From an uncultured Kiloniellaceae bacterium (GTDB lineage: Bacteria > Pseudomonadota > Alphaproteobacteria > Kiloniellales > Kiloniellaceae): 64,000 nt of DNA. The notes below the pieces were generated by a model. The model was not told the origin of the DNA. It searched no databases and saw only the letters and a program-made list of their open reading frames with translations. The DNA is taken from NCBI GenBank assembly GCA_947493695.1, contig CANLSF010000002.1:930001-994000 (forward strand), written 5' to 3'. Shown here in pieces: positions 26,573 to 36,369 of this stretch. Position 1 is the stretch's first letter. Each line of letters opens with the position of its first letter. The translations under genes were made by a program, and so were the position numbers.

Positions 26573-28389
26573 CACTCGATTTCCCCAACAGGTGCGGCGA
26601 CTTCAAAGCCACCTTTTCCACGCCGCTTCGCTGCATACATTGCCGTATCGGCCCGCTGCGCAAGCGAGTCCAGGCTTTCCTTCGATGCTGGATCCCACGC
26701 CGCGATCCCAAGCGAGAAACCCAATGGATGTTCAGGGGCGCCCGACTGTGCCTGCAGGGATTCGGACGCCGTGAGCAGATCCTTGGCCTTACGCACAACG
26801 GCCTCTGAAGACATGTCGTCAAAGAACAGAGCAAACTCATCCCCACCAAGCCGGGCCGCAACATCCCGGTTGCGGATCTGGCCGCGCAGGATCTCTGTAA
26901 CGCGCAGAAGCACCTCATCACCGGCCTGGTGCCCAAACCGGTCATTCACGAGCTTGAAGTTATCCAGATCGATATAGAACAAAGCTGCGGAGCTTCCGCG
27001 CTTTCTGGCCCAATCGAAACGGGCTTCAAGCGACTCGGTGAAACTGCGCCGGTTGAGCAGGCCGGTCAGGGGGTCGGTCGCGGAGAGCCTCTCAAGCTCT
27101 TCCTGCCGAACCAACTGGCGGTTGGCCAGGCCCAGTTGAGTGACGACCTCACGCAGGACAAACAGGTCTTCCGCGTGCCAAGCGCGTGTGCCCTTGCCTC
27201 TCCAGACAGTGGCAACGCCGTTGATCTCACCTTCGTATTGGGTAGCCAGAGAGAGTGCGACGCCGGTTTCATCTGCTGTCTCCACCTCGACGGCCCCTTT
27301 AAGAACTTCATCGACCTGTGCCGACAGCATCGCTTCAGGCACGGCCTCACCCGCCACAACCGCCGCGACCATACCGCCGTCCTCACTTTTGCTGTGAATA
27401 ACAGCGCCCGATGCAGGCAGTGCGGGCAGAAGGGAACTTGCTGCCGTCGCCAGCATGCGATCCGGTTCGATCTCGTCGCGCACCATCCTGAGGATGTGCC
27501 CAAGCAAGCGCTCGCGATGATGCGCTCCAGCGCGGGCAACCTCCTGGCTGCGCGCATCCGTTACATCGCGGCAGAGACCACGGGCACCGCTCCATCCGCC
27601 GTCCGCAGTCGTCAGGGGCAAAGCGGTCACGAGCAAACAGATGTTTTCACCGTCGGCATCGCGAACCCAGCACTCCTGCTCGCTCACAGCCGAGGATACA
27701 CTGAAGGGTGAAGCCCCGCTCGGGTCGGCCAGCAAAGACTTCCCGGACTTTCCGGCAAGCTCCGAAGCGGCGTAGCCCAATGCACCGCGTGGAGAAACGA
27801 ATGTGAAGTCTCCGTCCGCATCCGTCTCCCAGGCGAAGTCCGAGGAAATTTCGACCAGATCCTTGTAACGCTGACGGGATTCAACCAGTGCTGCGCGCAG
27901 GCTGCGCTCCAGGGTAACATTGCGCCCGAGCAGCAATGCGGCAGCCCCCTCGACCCAGGGCAAAACCGCCACATCCAGCGCCTGCTCAACAGGTGCTTCG
28001 AGCGCGTATGACTTTGTATCTTGGCTGGTCCCATCAGGCGCCGTTCCGATTCCGCCTGCCGTTTCGATTTCATCAAGGCCTGGGAACTGTGGTCTTGAGC
28101 GAACAAGCAAGGGATTTACCTGAGCAGATTTTCCGTAGAGCGCCGCCTCGATGGCCGCAAGCAGTTCACGGGGAGGATCGGAGCGCAACAATCTTGAAAG
28201 CGCGTCCGCATCGGCGTTGGCCCCGAGAACCAGTCCATTCTGGCCCACGACCATGGCGGCGCCTGGATAGCTCTCGAAGGGGCCACCTGGCGCAAAAAGA
28301 GCAAGATCGGCAAAGCTGTCCGCCGAGCGCACTTCCTGCTCATCTGACACCGGCTGCTGTGAAACCGCTAAAGGCTGTGTTTTCGCCAT
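26572..28389 (-). CDS. PAS-GGDEF diguanylate cyclase
   Basis: 605 residues from the ATG at 28389. Soluble. A PAS fold occupies the middle (about 170-275, DLVEISSDFAWETDADGDFTFVSPRG), followed by a GAF-like region and a C-terminal GGDEF domain (LSATDPLTGLLNRRSF, YIDLDNFKLVNDRFGHQAGD, RLGGDEFALFF). The signature motif is intact, so c-di-GMP synthesis is likely. An earlier segment (FAPGGPFESYPGAAMVVGQNGLVLGANADA) resembles another PAS. No obvious RxxD inhibitory site before GGDEF. Translationally coupled to DUF2336. Confidence 0.9.
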   Translation of the reverse strand: MAKTQPLAVSQQPVSDEQEVRSADSFADLALFAPGGPFESYPGAAMVVGQNGLVLGANADADALSRLLRSDPPRELLAAIEAALYGKSAQVNPLLVRSRPQFPGLDEIETAGGIGTAPDGTSQDTKSYALEAPVEQALDVAVLPWVEGAAALLLGRNVTLERSLRAALVESRQRYKDLVEISSDFAWETDADGDFTFVSPRGALGYAASELAGKSGKSLLADPSGASPFSVSSAVSEQECWVRDADGENICLLVTALPLTTADGGWSGARGLCRDVTDARSQEVARAGAHHRERLLGHILRMVRDEIEPDRMLATAASSLLPALPASGAVIHSKSEDGGMVAAVVAGEAVPEAMLSAQVDEVLKGAVEVETADETGVALSLATQYEGEINGVATVWRGKGTRAWHAEDLFVLREVVTQLGLANRQLVRQEELERLSATDPLTGLLNRRSFTESLEARFDWARKRGSSAALFYIDLDNFKLVNDRFGHQAGDEVLLRVTEILRGQIRNRDVAARLGGDEFALFFDDMSSEAVVRKAKDLLTASESLQAQSGAPEHPLGFSLGIAAWDPASKESLDSLAQRADTAMYAAKRRGKGGFEVAAPVGEIE

Positions 28390-28638
28390 AATCGAACGCT
28401 CATCCTGAGGAACCAACTCTGCAACTATCTGCGTAAAGGCCGATACCTTCGACCCAAGCTCGGAACACTGCCTCAATCACGTTAACAGCCACTTAAATAC
28501 GAAGTTTCCGCACATACAAATCACGACCGAATCTGCACGATCTCAAGAATAAATTATTTTTAAAAACAAATAGTTACGAGGAAAATCGAGTGCATCTCCT
28601 ATCCGCAGCGGGATTTGCTGGTTTCTATGTGATAGGCC

Positions 28639-29223
28639 TTAAATCGCTGTCGGCTCATGATTCACGGAAAGGTAGCACACGCAGGACACTTCACCATCAT
28701 TCCGAAAGACTGACCGGCAATCACCTGCGTATGAAGCGCTGTCTCCTGCACCGAGTTGAAGAATTCTCCCATCCAGGATCATCGTCAAGACTCCCGCTTC
28801 GACGGCCAGAAATGCACGCGTTCCAGTTCTTTGAGGCCCAATCTCGCCCGCCTCAACCCCAGGTTCGATAACAGTACGGGTGAATTCAAATTCGAATCCT
28901 GGAAGGAATGGCGACAATACTTTGCGTGACCACCCTGCTCCGCTGGTTACAAGCGTCTCTTCGTCGCTCCGCAGGGTTATCACACGAGGCAACTCTTCAC
29001 TTTCGATAAGGCGGCCCACCGAGACCTTCAGGGCCATCGCAATCTGATGCAGAACCTGTATTGATGGGACCTTCTGGCCACGCTCAACAGCGGAGAGCAT
29101 ACTCACGCTGACAGAAGCCCATTCTGAAATCTCCTGGAGAGAGAAACCACGGTTTTGGCGCAAATTTCGCACCCGCTTTCCAAGCTTCACAATGTCCAGC
29201 GTTTCCGTCATTGCACGCCGCAT
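28639..29223 (-). CDS. XRE-family regulator with C-terminal cupin domain
   Basis: 194 residues. Helix-turn-helix of the Cro/CI type at about residues 12-65 (LGKRVRNLRQNRGFSLQEISEWASVSVSMLSAVERGQKVPSI), then a cupin_2-like ligand domain. Such proteins often respond to small metabolites (for example polyamine or amino-acid regulators of the PuuR type). Its target is not apparent: the next genes on either side face away or belong to other functions. The start could be at 29223 or 29211. Confidence 0.88.
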   Translation of the reverse strand: MRRAMTETLDIVKLGKRVRNLRQNRGFSLQEISEWASVSVSMLSAVERGQKVPSIQVLHQIAMALKVSVGRLIESEELPRVITLRSDEETLVTSGAGWSRKVLSPFLPGFEFEFTRTVIEPGVEAGEIGPQRTGTRAFLAVEAGVLTMILDGRILQLGAGDSASYAGDCRSVFRNDGEVSCVCYLSVNHEPTAI

Positions 29224-29302
29224 TACCCTTTAGTAGATTATTTTTACTTTAATGGAATTTAGATGAAATTGATTAAATCAGCCAGCACAAAGGCCGTTTT
29301 CA

Positions 29303-29605
29303 ATGCCGAGAGGTAAGAGAAACCTGTGGCCTTATGGACAGCGCAGCACTTCTGGTTACCGAGAACCGGAGCTACAGGCGCTCCGGGGGCCGCAGCCCTC
29401 TCCGCCCGCCATCGGGCATAACAACGGCCCACCCCTGAACCCATCGACCGGCTGGTTGAAGGTTTGTTGGGAAAAGGCCCAGAAGGATGCCTGGAAGTCG
29501 CCGCCGATTGAAGTGGTCCGGATGCGTTGCAAGCGTGCCAAGGAACTTGGCATGACGTATCGTGAATACACCTTGGAGATATTGGAGCGCGGGCGCTACC
29601 TATAG
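29303..29605 (+). CDS. Small conserved GHNNGP-motif protein
   Basis: 100 residues, AAAGG ribosome-binding site upstream. Very basic N-terminus (MPRGKRNLWPYGQR), a Pro-rich centre with the IGHNNGPPL motif seen in many alphaproteobacterial hypotheticals, and a helical, basic C-terminus (RCKRAKELGMTYREYTLEILERGRYL). No function known; no membrane segments. It overlaps nothing once the following HAD gene is started at 29661. Confidence 0.6.
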   Translation: MPRGKRNLWPYGQRSTSGYREPELQALRGPQPSPPAIGHNNGPPLNPSTGWLKVCWEKAQKDAWKSPPIEVVRMRCKRAKELGMTYREYTLEILERGRYL

Positions 29606-29660
29606 GGCGTGCCTGACACCATCTTTAACGTCAGCGGCCCCGATCCCGATGAGAGACCTT

Positions 29661-30389
29661 ATGACCAGTCACCCCTGCATCCCGAAAGCGCAACAACAGG
29701 ATATGCAAGAACCTCGAACCTCACTCTCACATATCGACACCTGGATTTTCGATCTCGACAACACACTCTATCCTGAATCCTGCAATCTTTTCGATCAGGT
29801 TGACCGACGCATGGGCTTGTATGTGGAGCAGCTTCTGGGGCTGGATCCTGTGAGCGCGCGGGCAATTCAAAAGCAGTATTTCCGCGAACACGGCACAACT
29901 TTGCGCGGTCTTATGACTGTTCATGGAATTGATCCGCAGAGCTATCTCGAATTCGTGCACGAGATTGATGTCTCCGGCATAGAATTCAATGCCGAGCTCA
30001 ATAGCGCACTGAAGCGTCTGCCTGGCCGCAAAGTCATTTTCACCAACGCCTCCGTACCGCATGCAGAAAATGTCATGGAACGGCTCGGCATCGCATCGCA
30101 CTTCAGCGACATCTACGACATCGTGCGTGCCGGCTATCTGCCAAAACCGGCACGTGCGACCTATGAAGACTTCACATCGACGCTCGAGGTCGACCCGGCA
30201 AAAGCGATTTTCTTCGAGGACACGGCCCGAAATCTTGAACCTGCCGCTGCGATGGGCATGACGACCGTGTGGCTGAAGACTTACGGCAATGGCAGTGCAC
30301 AAGGGGCCGAGAACGACTATGTGCACCACCGGATCGACGACCTGGTCAGCTGGCTCATGTCAGCATCATTAGCGCCAGCGGCGGAGTGA
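29661..30389 (+). CDS. HAD-superfamily pyrimidine 5'-nucleotidase (Sdt1-like)
   Basis: 242 residues from the ATG at 29661 (GAGAG nearby); starts at 29649 or 29703 are also possible. The HAD nucleophile motif is IFDLDNTLYP, followed by a capping helical region, motif II VIFTNAS, motif III Lys in KPARATYEDF, and motif IV FFEDTARNL. Matches the pyrimidine 5'-nucleotidase subgroup, which dephosphorylates UMP/CMP. Its place next to dapD is conserved in alphaproteobacteria. Confidence 0.82.
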   Translation: MTSHPCIPKAQQQDMQEPRTSLSHIDTWIFDLDNTLYPESCNLFDQVDRRMGLYVEQLLGLDPVSARAIQKQYFREHGTTLRGLMTVHGIDPQSYLEFVHEIDVSGIEFNAELNSALKRLPGRKVIFTNASVPHAENVMERLGIASHFSDIYDIVRAGYLPKPARATYEDFTSTLEVDPAKAIFFEDTARNLEPAAAMGMTTVWLKTYGNGSAQGAENDYVHHRIDDLVSWLMSASLAPAAE

Positions 30390-30595
30390 TCTGCAGACCT
30401 CAGTGACGAGACAGGGTTTATCAGCGTCCGCCTGCAGAATTGGCAGTAGTTCCCTTTGAAGAGAGCGGGTCCCGGGAGCCGCCAGAATCATTGACAGAGG
30501 CGGGCCCCTCGCGCATCTTCCCACGGCTCGAACAAGGTGTTGCAGACAGCGCCCTGACCGAACAACTCCAACGATCTTTACGCTATGGATTTGAA

Positions 30596-31441
30596 ATGAA
30601 CGCCACCGACCTGCAAACCGCCATCGACGCCGCCTGGGACAATCGTGACCAGATATCGACCACGACAACCGGCGAAGTTCGCGACGCCGTGAGCGAGGCC
30701 CTGAACGGCCTGGACGCCGGCAGCTTTCGCGTTGCCGAGAAAACTGCAGACGGCTGGCAGGTCAATCAATGGCTTAAAAAGGCCGTCCTGCTTTCGTTCC
30801 GGCTTAATGACATGAGCCCCATCCCCGGCGGCCCCGGTCAGGCGACAAATTGGTGGGATAAGGTACCGTCCAAGTTCGAAGGCTGGGGCGAGAACCGGTT
30901 CCGCGAGGCAGGCTTCCGTGCGGTTCCAAACTGTACAGTCCGCCATTCGGCCCATATCGCGCCGGGCGTTGTCCTGATGCCAAGCTTCGTCAACCTGGGT
31001 GCTTATGTAGATAGCGGAACCATGGTCGACACCTGGGCCACCGTCGGCTCCTGTGCCCAGATTGGCAAGAACGTGCACCTGTCCGGCGGTGCGGGTATCG
31101 GTGGTGTCCTCGAGCCCCTGCAAGCAGGGCCGGTCATCATCGAAGACAACTGCTTTATCGGGGCGCGCTCCGAAGTCGTCGAAGGTGTCGTGGTCGAAGA
31201 GGGCGCCGTCCTCTCCATGGGCGTCTTTATCGGCGCATCGACCAAGATTATCGATCGTACGACCGGCGAAATCCATATGGGCCGCGTACCAGCATATTCC
31301 GTCGTGGTTCCCGGCGCGCTTCCAGGCAAACCGCTGCCGGACGGCACACCAGGTCCGAGCCTCTATTGTGCGGTGATCATCAAGCAGGTTGACGAGCGGA
31401 CCCGCTCTAAAACTTCAATCAACGACCTGCTGCGCGATTAA
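30596..31441 (+). CDS. dapD: 2,3,4,5-tetrahydropyridine-2,6-dicarboxylate N-succinyltransferase
   Basis: 281 residues; the ATG at 30596 (MNATDLQ) gives the standard length, although the frame is open further upstream. Makes the succinylated intermediate of the lysine/meso-diaminopimelate pathway. N-terminal helical domain (WDNRDQIS...VREAVSEAL-like), then left-handed beta-helix hexapeptide repeats (about 105-235, for example [48 protein letters not shown]). Followed at 26 bases by dapE. Confidence 0.96.
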   Translation: MNATDLQTAIDAAWDNRDQISTTTTGEVRDAVSEALNGLDAGSFRVAEKTADGWQVNQWLKKAVLLSFRLNDMSPIPGGPGQATNWWDKVPSKFEGWGENRFREAGFRAVPNCTVRHSAHIAPGVVLMPSFVNLGAYVDSGTMVDTWATVGSCAQIGKNVHLSGGAGIGGVLEPLQAGPVIIEDNCFIGARSEVVEGVVVEEGAVLSMGVFIGASTKIIDRTTGEIHMGRVPAYSVVVPGALPGKPLPDGTPGPSLYCAVIIKQVDERTRSKTSINDLLRD

Positions 31442-31467
31442 TCGGCGGACGGAACAGATCGCAAAAC

Positions 31468-32622
31468 ATGACAGCTGTACCCAACGTCGTAGAACTCAGT
31501 CAGCAACTGATCCGCTGTCCTTCGATCACTCCGATTGAAGGCGGCGCATTGGCGCTACTCGAACAAATCCTCACTGGCCTGGGTTTCACCTGTCATCGCA
31601 TGACCTTCTCGGACGAGGGCATTCCCGATGTCGAGAATCTCTATGCCCGCCTGGGAAACAGCGGCCCCAACTTCTGCTACGCCGGTCATACCGACGTAGT
31701 GCCGGTTGGCGATGCCGCCGCCTGGAAAGTTGATCCCTTCGGCGGCGAAATCATCGACGACGTGCTCTACGGGCGCGGGGCAGTTGATATGAAAGGCTCT
31801 ATCGCCTGCTTTGTAACTGCGCTGGCGAGCTTCCTGGAACGGCGCGGCTCCGATTTTGACGGCTCCATCAGCCTTCTGATCACCGGCGACGAAGAAGACA
31901 TCTGTATCAACGGCACGCGCAAGGTCCTGCAATGGATGGCAAAACAGGGTGAGACTCTGAATTGCTGTCTTGTCGGCGAACCCACCAGCAATGCGCAGCT
32001 GGGTGACATGATCAAGATTGGCCGTCGCGGCAGCATGAACGGCAAACTGACGGTCCACGGTACGCAAGGCCACACGGCCTATCCCCAGTTGGCCGACAAC
32101 CCCATTCACAGCCTCGTTCAGATGCTTCACGCAATCTCGACAGAACCGCTGGATGGCGGAAGCGAGCACTTCCCGCCGACCAGCTTGCAGGTCACATCGA
32201 TCGATGTCGGCAATCCGGTAACGAACGTTATTCCCGCAGACGCCAAAGCGATGTTTAACATCCGCTTCAACGACCTCTACAGCAGCAAAAGCGTGCACGA
32301 ATGGGTGCGCGAACGCTTGGACAAAGCCGGTGGCCGCTATGATCTCGACTTTAAGGTTTCCGGCGAATCGTTCCTCTCGGCGCCCGGGCCTTTCAGTGAC
32401 CTGGTCGCAGCCTCCGTTGCTGAGGTGATGCAGCAGGAACCCGAACTCGGCACAACCGGCGGCACGTCGGACGCACGTTTTATCAAAGATTTCTGCCCGG
32501 TTGCGGAGCTCGGTCTTCTGAACGACACCGCGCACAAAGTCGATGAACAGGTCCCGCTTTCCGACCTTAAAAAACTGGAAGCAATCTACGGCGGAATACT
32601 GGAAGGTTATTTCAAGGCATGA
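31468..32622 (+). CDS. dapE: Succinyl-diaminopimelate desuccinylase
   Basis: 384 residues. M20-family zinc hydrolase releasing LL-diaminopimelate. Metal ligands and catalytic Glu are visible in CYAGHTDVVPVGD, GRGAVDMKGSIACFV and LITGDEEDICING, and the dimerisation domain begins near residue 180. With dapD it covers two successive steps for lysine and peptidoglycan synthesis. Its last bases overlap the next gene (ATGA). Confidence 0.96.
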   Translation: MTAVPNVVELSQQLIRCPSITPIEGGALALLEQILTGLGFTCHRMTFSDEGIPDVENLYARLGNSGPNFCYAGHTDVVPVGDAAAWKVDPFGGEIIDDVLYGRGAVDMKGSIACFVTALASFLERRGSDFDGSISLLITGDEEDICINGTRKVLQWMAKQGETLNCCLVGEPTSNAQLGDMIKIGRRGSMNGKLTVHGTQGHTAYPQLADNPIHSLVQMLHAISTEPLDGGSEHFPPTSLQVTSIDVGNPVTNVIPADAKAMFNIRFNDLYSSKSVHEWVRERLDKAGGRYDLDFKVSGESFLSAPGPFSDLVAASVAEVMQQEPELGTTGGTSDARFIKDFCPVAELGLLNDTAHKVDEQVPLSDLKKLEAIYGGILEGYFKA

Positions 32623-33275
32623 GGCCCTCTTCAGGAGAGGTTGCAACCGCACTCTACGGCGCCTGGCGGCTGATGCGGTTCGATTCCAAGGCCATGAGCT
32701 ACTTCGACAAGAGCGTGGACGGCTTCTGGAAATCCTTCTACGCGGCGGTTTTCTGGATACCGCTTATGACCATCGTGTCGTTCGTTCTCGCCCGGGATCT
32801 GCCTGTTACGCTGTTGAATATTTTCAGCGTCGCCATGAACAACGTCGCCTACCTTTTCGTATTCCCGCTGGTTTTTCTCGGCATCTGCAATGTGATGGGA
32901 TGGCGAAAGAACTTCATCGCTTGCATCGTTGCGCTGAACTGGACGCGGGTGTGCTACATCAGCCTTCTGCTGCCCATCAGCCTAATATTGCCGATGTTTC
33001 TTGTCTCTACGGGCGATAACAGTTCCATAGAGCTGATGTCTTCGGCAAACACAGCTGAGCGGCCTTCTGCAGGCTTAATGCTGTTTGTTCTGGCGTTGGC
33101 CGTTTACCTGTTGGCGTTCGAAGTTTTTATCTATAGCCGTAGCCTCGAAATCTCAATCCCCGCCGGCTTTGGTGTCGTTATCGTGGAGCTCGTGATAGCC
33201 CTGATCTGGAGTCTGGTACATTCAATCATTGTTAGCGTGACCAGCGGCCTTGGCGGGGGCGTTCCGGCCACCTGA
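32619..33275 (+). CDS. Multi-pass membrane protein coupled to dapE
   Basis: 218 residues, start overlaps the dapE stop by 4 bases. About five or six hydrophobic segments after residue 40 (FYAAVFWIPLMTIVSFVLA, AYLFVFPLVFLGICNVMG, ISLLLPISLILPMFLVS, LMLFVLALAVYLLAFEVFI, VVIVELVIALIWSLVHSII). The layout resembles Yip1/YrrC-like small membrane proteins, but no family is certain. Overlap with dapE suggests co-translation; the role is unknown. Confidence 0.7.
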   Translation: MRPSSGEVATALYGAWRLMRFDSKAMSYFDKSVDGFWKSFYAAVFWIPLMTIVSFVLARDLPVTLLNIFSVAMNNVAYLFVFPLVFLGICNVMGWRKNFIACIVALNWTRVCYISLLLPISLILPMFLVSTGDNSSIELMSSANTAERPSAGLMLFVLALAVYLLAFEVFIYSRSLEISIPAGFGVVIVELVIALIWSLVHSIIVSVTSGLGGGVPAT

Positions 33276-33292
33276 GACCTCGGCCAGAATTT

Positions 33293-34501
33293 TTACGTGC
33301 GCAGGCGCCAGGTTTCGTAGATCACCAGACTCGATATACCGCAGACCGCAACGGTTATTGCCATTGGATAGGCGGTGCCATCGTAGAAGATATTGATCGC
33401 CGCGGCCCCCAACGCACCGCCGCCCATTTCGATTGCACTCAACAGGGCCGACGCGAGGCCGACGCTGGTTCCCGCCGCCGCAAGCGCGCGCATGGGCGCC
33501 GTAACAAAGATAAAGGCCAACCCCAAACCAAAAAACGACATCGCGCCAGCGAGTGCGAGCGGCGTTTCCATATCCGCCAGAAGCAACAGAGGCAATAAAC
33601 CGCCGCCCAGCGCCATGAAAACAAGGCTGGCGCGGAGCAACCATTCACTCGGAACCTTCTCGACAATTCGGTTGGCGATCAAATTCCCGACGAAATAGGC
33701 ACCGACGACAAGCGCCTGATAATAACCGTAGTCTTGTGGCCGGACGCCAAGCCGGTCAATCAGAACGAAGGGCGCAGCCGCGATGAAGGCAAAAAGCCCC
33801 CCAAGCGCGAGTGAGAGAAGCACCACATAGATCATGTAACCCGGCTTCAGCAAAAGGCCCAGGTAGCCAAAAAACAGACGGCGTGGCTTCAGGGCATTGC
33901 GATCGGGAGTCGTGGTTTCAGACAGGTGTCGCCAGATCAGGAAAGTAATCAGGGCGATCAGAACGGAGAGTAGCAAGAAGTTTGCCCGCCATCCAAACCA
34001 GACAAAAATGTACCCGCCCAGCAAGGGCCCTATCGCCGGCGCGACAGAAATAGACATTCCATACACGCCGAGCATCTTGGCGGCCTTATTGTCGTCATAC
34101 AGATCCCGAATGACGGCCAGGATAAGCACCGCCTCTGCGCTGGCTGCGGCTCCCTGAAGGGCTCGTGCAGCGACCAGTTGCCCGATTGATTGCGCGGCAG
34201 CACAGGCGAGGCTGGCCAGCAGAAAACCAACCATTCCGATCAACAAAATAGGGCGTCGACCAAAGCGGTCAGACAGGGGACCGTGGATCAACTGCGCCAG
34301 CGCAAACCCCGCCAGGTTCAAACTCATGGTCAGCTGCACGCTTTTGGCGTCGGTAGAGAAATATTCCGCCAACGAGGGCATAGAAGGCAGATAAAGATCC
34401 GTCGAGAGCACACTTGCGAAACTCGCGGAGATCAGCACGACCGGGATCATGAATGCCGTAAAGCGGTCGAATTGAGGCGCCCCCGGGCGCTGACCATTCA
34501 T
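33293..34501 (-). CDS. Bcr/CflA-type multidrug MFS exporter
   Basis: 402 residues with 12 predicted helices. The MFS signature between helices 2 and 3 is LIHGPLSDRFGRRPILLIGM, and the drug:H+ antiporter-1 sequence RALQGAAASAEAVLILAVIRDLY follows. These are typical of the Bcr/CflA family (bicyclomycin, chloramphenicol, sulfonamide export). It converges on the dapE-coupled membrane gene and lies directly downstream of truA on the same strand. Confidence 0.9.
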   Translation of the reverse strand: MNGQRPGAPQFDRFTAFMIPVVLISASFASVLSTDLYLPSMPSLAEYFSTDAKSVQLTMSLNLAGFALAQLIHGPLSDRFGRRPILLIGMVGFLLASLACAAAQSIGQLVAARALQGAAASAEAVLILAVIRDLYDDNKAAKMLGVYGMSISVAPAIGPLLGGYIFVWFGWRANFLLLSVLIALITFLIWRHLSETTTPDRNALKPRRLFFGYLGLLLKPGYMIYVVLLSLALGGLFAFIAAAPFVLIDRLGVRPQDYGYYQALVVGAYFVGNLIANRIVEKVPSEWLLRASLVFMALGGGLLPLLLLADMETPLALAGAMSFFGLGLAFIFVTAPMRALAAAGTSVGLASALLSAIEMGGGALGAAAINIFYDGTAYPMAITVAVCGISSLVIYETWRLRT

Positions 34502-34514
34502 ACCGCCGGCAACT

Positions 34515-35255
34515 TCATTCGAAAGTCACTCCTACAAAATAAAGGCCATGGGCAGGCGCCGTCGGTCCGGCAGCACTGCGGTCGCAAGCTTCCAGCGCCG
34601 CCTTAAAATCACCGGCGCTCCATTTGCCGTCGCCGACCAGCCTGAGAGTGCCGACGATGTTGCGTACCTGATGATGCAAGAAGGATTTCGCCGCGACGGT
34701 GACGTGGATTTCTTCACCCAGCCTCGTCACCGTGATTTCGTCCAAAGTCTTCATCGGCGAGTTGGCCTGGCAGTGACTGGCGCGAAAAGACGTAAAGTCG
34801 TGATGTCCCACAAGATACTGCGCCGCCTCGTGCATAGCCTCTGCATCGAGCGGCATCGGCACGAACCACGCCAGTCCCTCATCCAGCGCGAGCGGTGCGC
34901 GCCGGTTGACGATCCGATAGCGGTAGCGACGACCCGTGGCAGAGAAGCGCGCGTGAAAATCATCGGCCACGACCTCTGCCGACAAGACTGAAACGCGTGG
35001 CCCCTTCAGATGCGCGTTGATCGCCTTACCGACCGTGTTTGCATCGGTGTCCTTTTCGATATCCAGGGTGACCACTTGCCCCAGCGCATGGACACCGGCA
35101 TCTGTTCTGCCCGACGCAGACGCAACAACCGTCTCGCCACAGAAGAGTTTCACCGCCTGTTCAATCGCATCCTGCACGCCCGGCCCGTTGTCCTGGCGCT
35201 GCCAACCGACAAAGTCGGCACCATGGTATTCAACAACCAGCTTATAGCGGGTCAT
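34515..35255 (-). CDS. truA: tRNA pseudouridine(38-40) synthase TruA
   Basis: 246 residues. Catalytic Asp in the motif [19 protein letters not shown] (about residues 42-60), N-terminal [18 protein letters not shown], and C-terminal [14 protein letters not shown]. Converts uridines 38-40 in the anticodon arm of several tRNAs. Start overlaps the fmt stop by 4 bases (coupled). Confidence 0.96.
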   Translation of the reverse strand: MTRYKLVVEYHGADFVGWQRQDNGPGVQDAIEQAVKLFCGETVVASASGRTDAGVHALGQVVTLDIEKDTDANTVGKAINAHLKGPRVSVLSAEVVADDFHARFSATGRRYRYRIVNRRAPLALDEGLAWFVPMPLDAEAMHEAAQYLVGHHDFTSFRASHCQANSPMKTLDEITVTRLGEEIHVTVAAKSFLHHQVRNIVGTLRLVGDGKWSAGDFKAALEACDRSAAGPTAPAHGLYFVGVTFE

Positions 35256-36190
35256 GGGCGCTCGTCCTGAAGCAATTCAGTTCCGGACGGGAGCGCAAAT
35301 CCGTTCAGGAAATCCTTTGCAGCCATCGCACCCTTGCCGGGACGCTGGAGTCTGAGAAGACGCAACGCCCCCTCTCCACAAGCCACGGTCAGGTCATCGT
35401 CCAGGATCTTACCTGCCGGACCAGCCTTCTGCTCAACCGCTGCTTCAAGCACCTTGATGCGCTCCTTGCCGAGTTGGAAGACTGCGCCCGGCCAGGGCGT
35501 AAAAGCGCGCACCTGCCGCTCCAGCTCGATTGCGGGACGCCGCCAATCGAGGAGACTCTCGGCCTTGTTCAGCTTGGCCGCGTAGGTGACACCCTCGTCA
35601 GGTTGAGGTGTAGCTTCAAGCTGACCATTGTGAAGGTCGCGGACCGCCTCGACAATCAGTCGTCCGCCAAGTTCCGCGAGATGGTCATGAAGATCGCTCG
35701 CTGTGGTGTCCTGGGTAATCGGAAGACTTTCCCTGCAAAGCATCCCGCCTGTGTCCAAGCCTTCGTCCATCTGCATGATGGTCACGCCGCTTTCCTTGTC
35801 CCCAGCGAGAATCGCACGCTGGATCGGTGCCGCCCCGCGCCAGCGCGGCAACAGCGAGGCATGAACATTCAAACAGCCCATTCGCGGCGCTTCCAGGATC
35901 GCTGTTGGCAGTATCAAGCCGTAAGCGGCAACCACGGCCACATCCGGCTTCAGAGCTGCGAAGGCCGCCTGTTCAACTTCACCCTTCAGGCTCTTGGGCG
36001 TGCGAACCTCCCAACCCTGCTCAGCCGCAAAGGCATGGACCGGAGAGGGATGTTCCTTGTGCCCGCGCCCTGCCGGGCGTGGTGGCTGAGAATAGACCGC
36101 AATAATTTCGTGACCGGCATCGGCAAGCGCGCGCAGGCTTGAGACCGCAAAATCCGGCGTTCCCATGAAGACAAGTCTGAGCCGCGTCAT
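35252..36190 (-). CDS. fmt: Methionyl-tRNA formyltransferase
   Basis: 312 residues. Formylates initiator methionyl-tRNA. [14 protein letters not shown] at the start; catalytic region with Asn, His and Asp in [21 protein letters not shown] and [14 protein letters not shown]-terminal OB-like tRNA-binding domain from about residue 205. Part of the def-fmt-truA translation cluster on the minus strand. Confidence 0.97.
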   Translation of the reverse strand: MTRLRLVFMGTPDFAVSSLRALADAGHEIIAVYSQPPRPAGRGHKEHPSPVHAFAAEQGWEVRTPKSLKGEVEQAAFAALKPDVAVVAAYGLILPTAILEAPRMGCLNVHASLLPRWRGAAPIQRAILAGDKESGVTIMQMDEGLDTGGMLCRESLPITQDTTASDLHDHLAELGGRLIVEAVRDLHNGQLEATPQPDEGVTYAAKLNKAESLLDWRRPAIELERQVRAFTPWPGAVFQLGKERIKVLEAAVEQKAGPAGKILDDDLTVACGEGALRLLRLQRPGKGAMAAKDFLNGFALPSGTELLQDERP

Positions 36191-36369
36191 CGCTTTTCCC
36201 TGATTCTCATGACGTAAGGTTTCTCTCGCCGCAGATCCGGATCTGCAACGCTAAGAACCTTCTTTATCAGGGAGTAATGATGCTAGGCAATGCCAGCCGC
36301 CGCATAATGCCTATGCTTCCGGGTTCGACGCTGTAAAGGCTTACCCGATCACCTTGGGCAAGAAACCGG

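Noticed and set aside
28880-28905. TTCGAATCC resembling a tRNA T-arm
   Set aside because: It lies inside the XRE-cupin gene and has no acceptor stem or anticodon arm around it.
31555-32652. 365-residue minus-strand frame
   Set aside because: Antisense shadow of dapE, with no recognisable domain.
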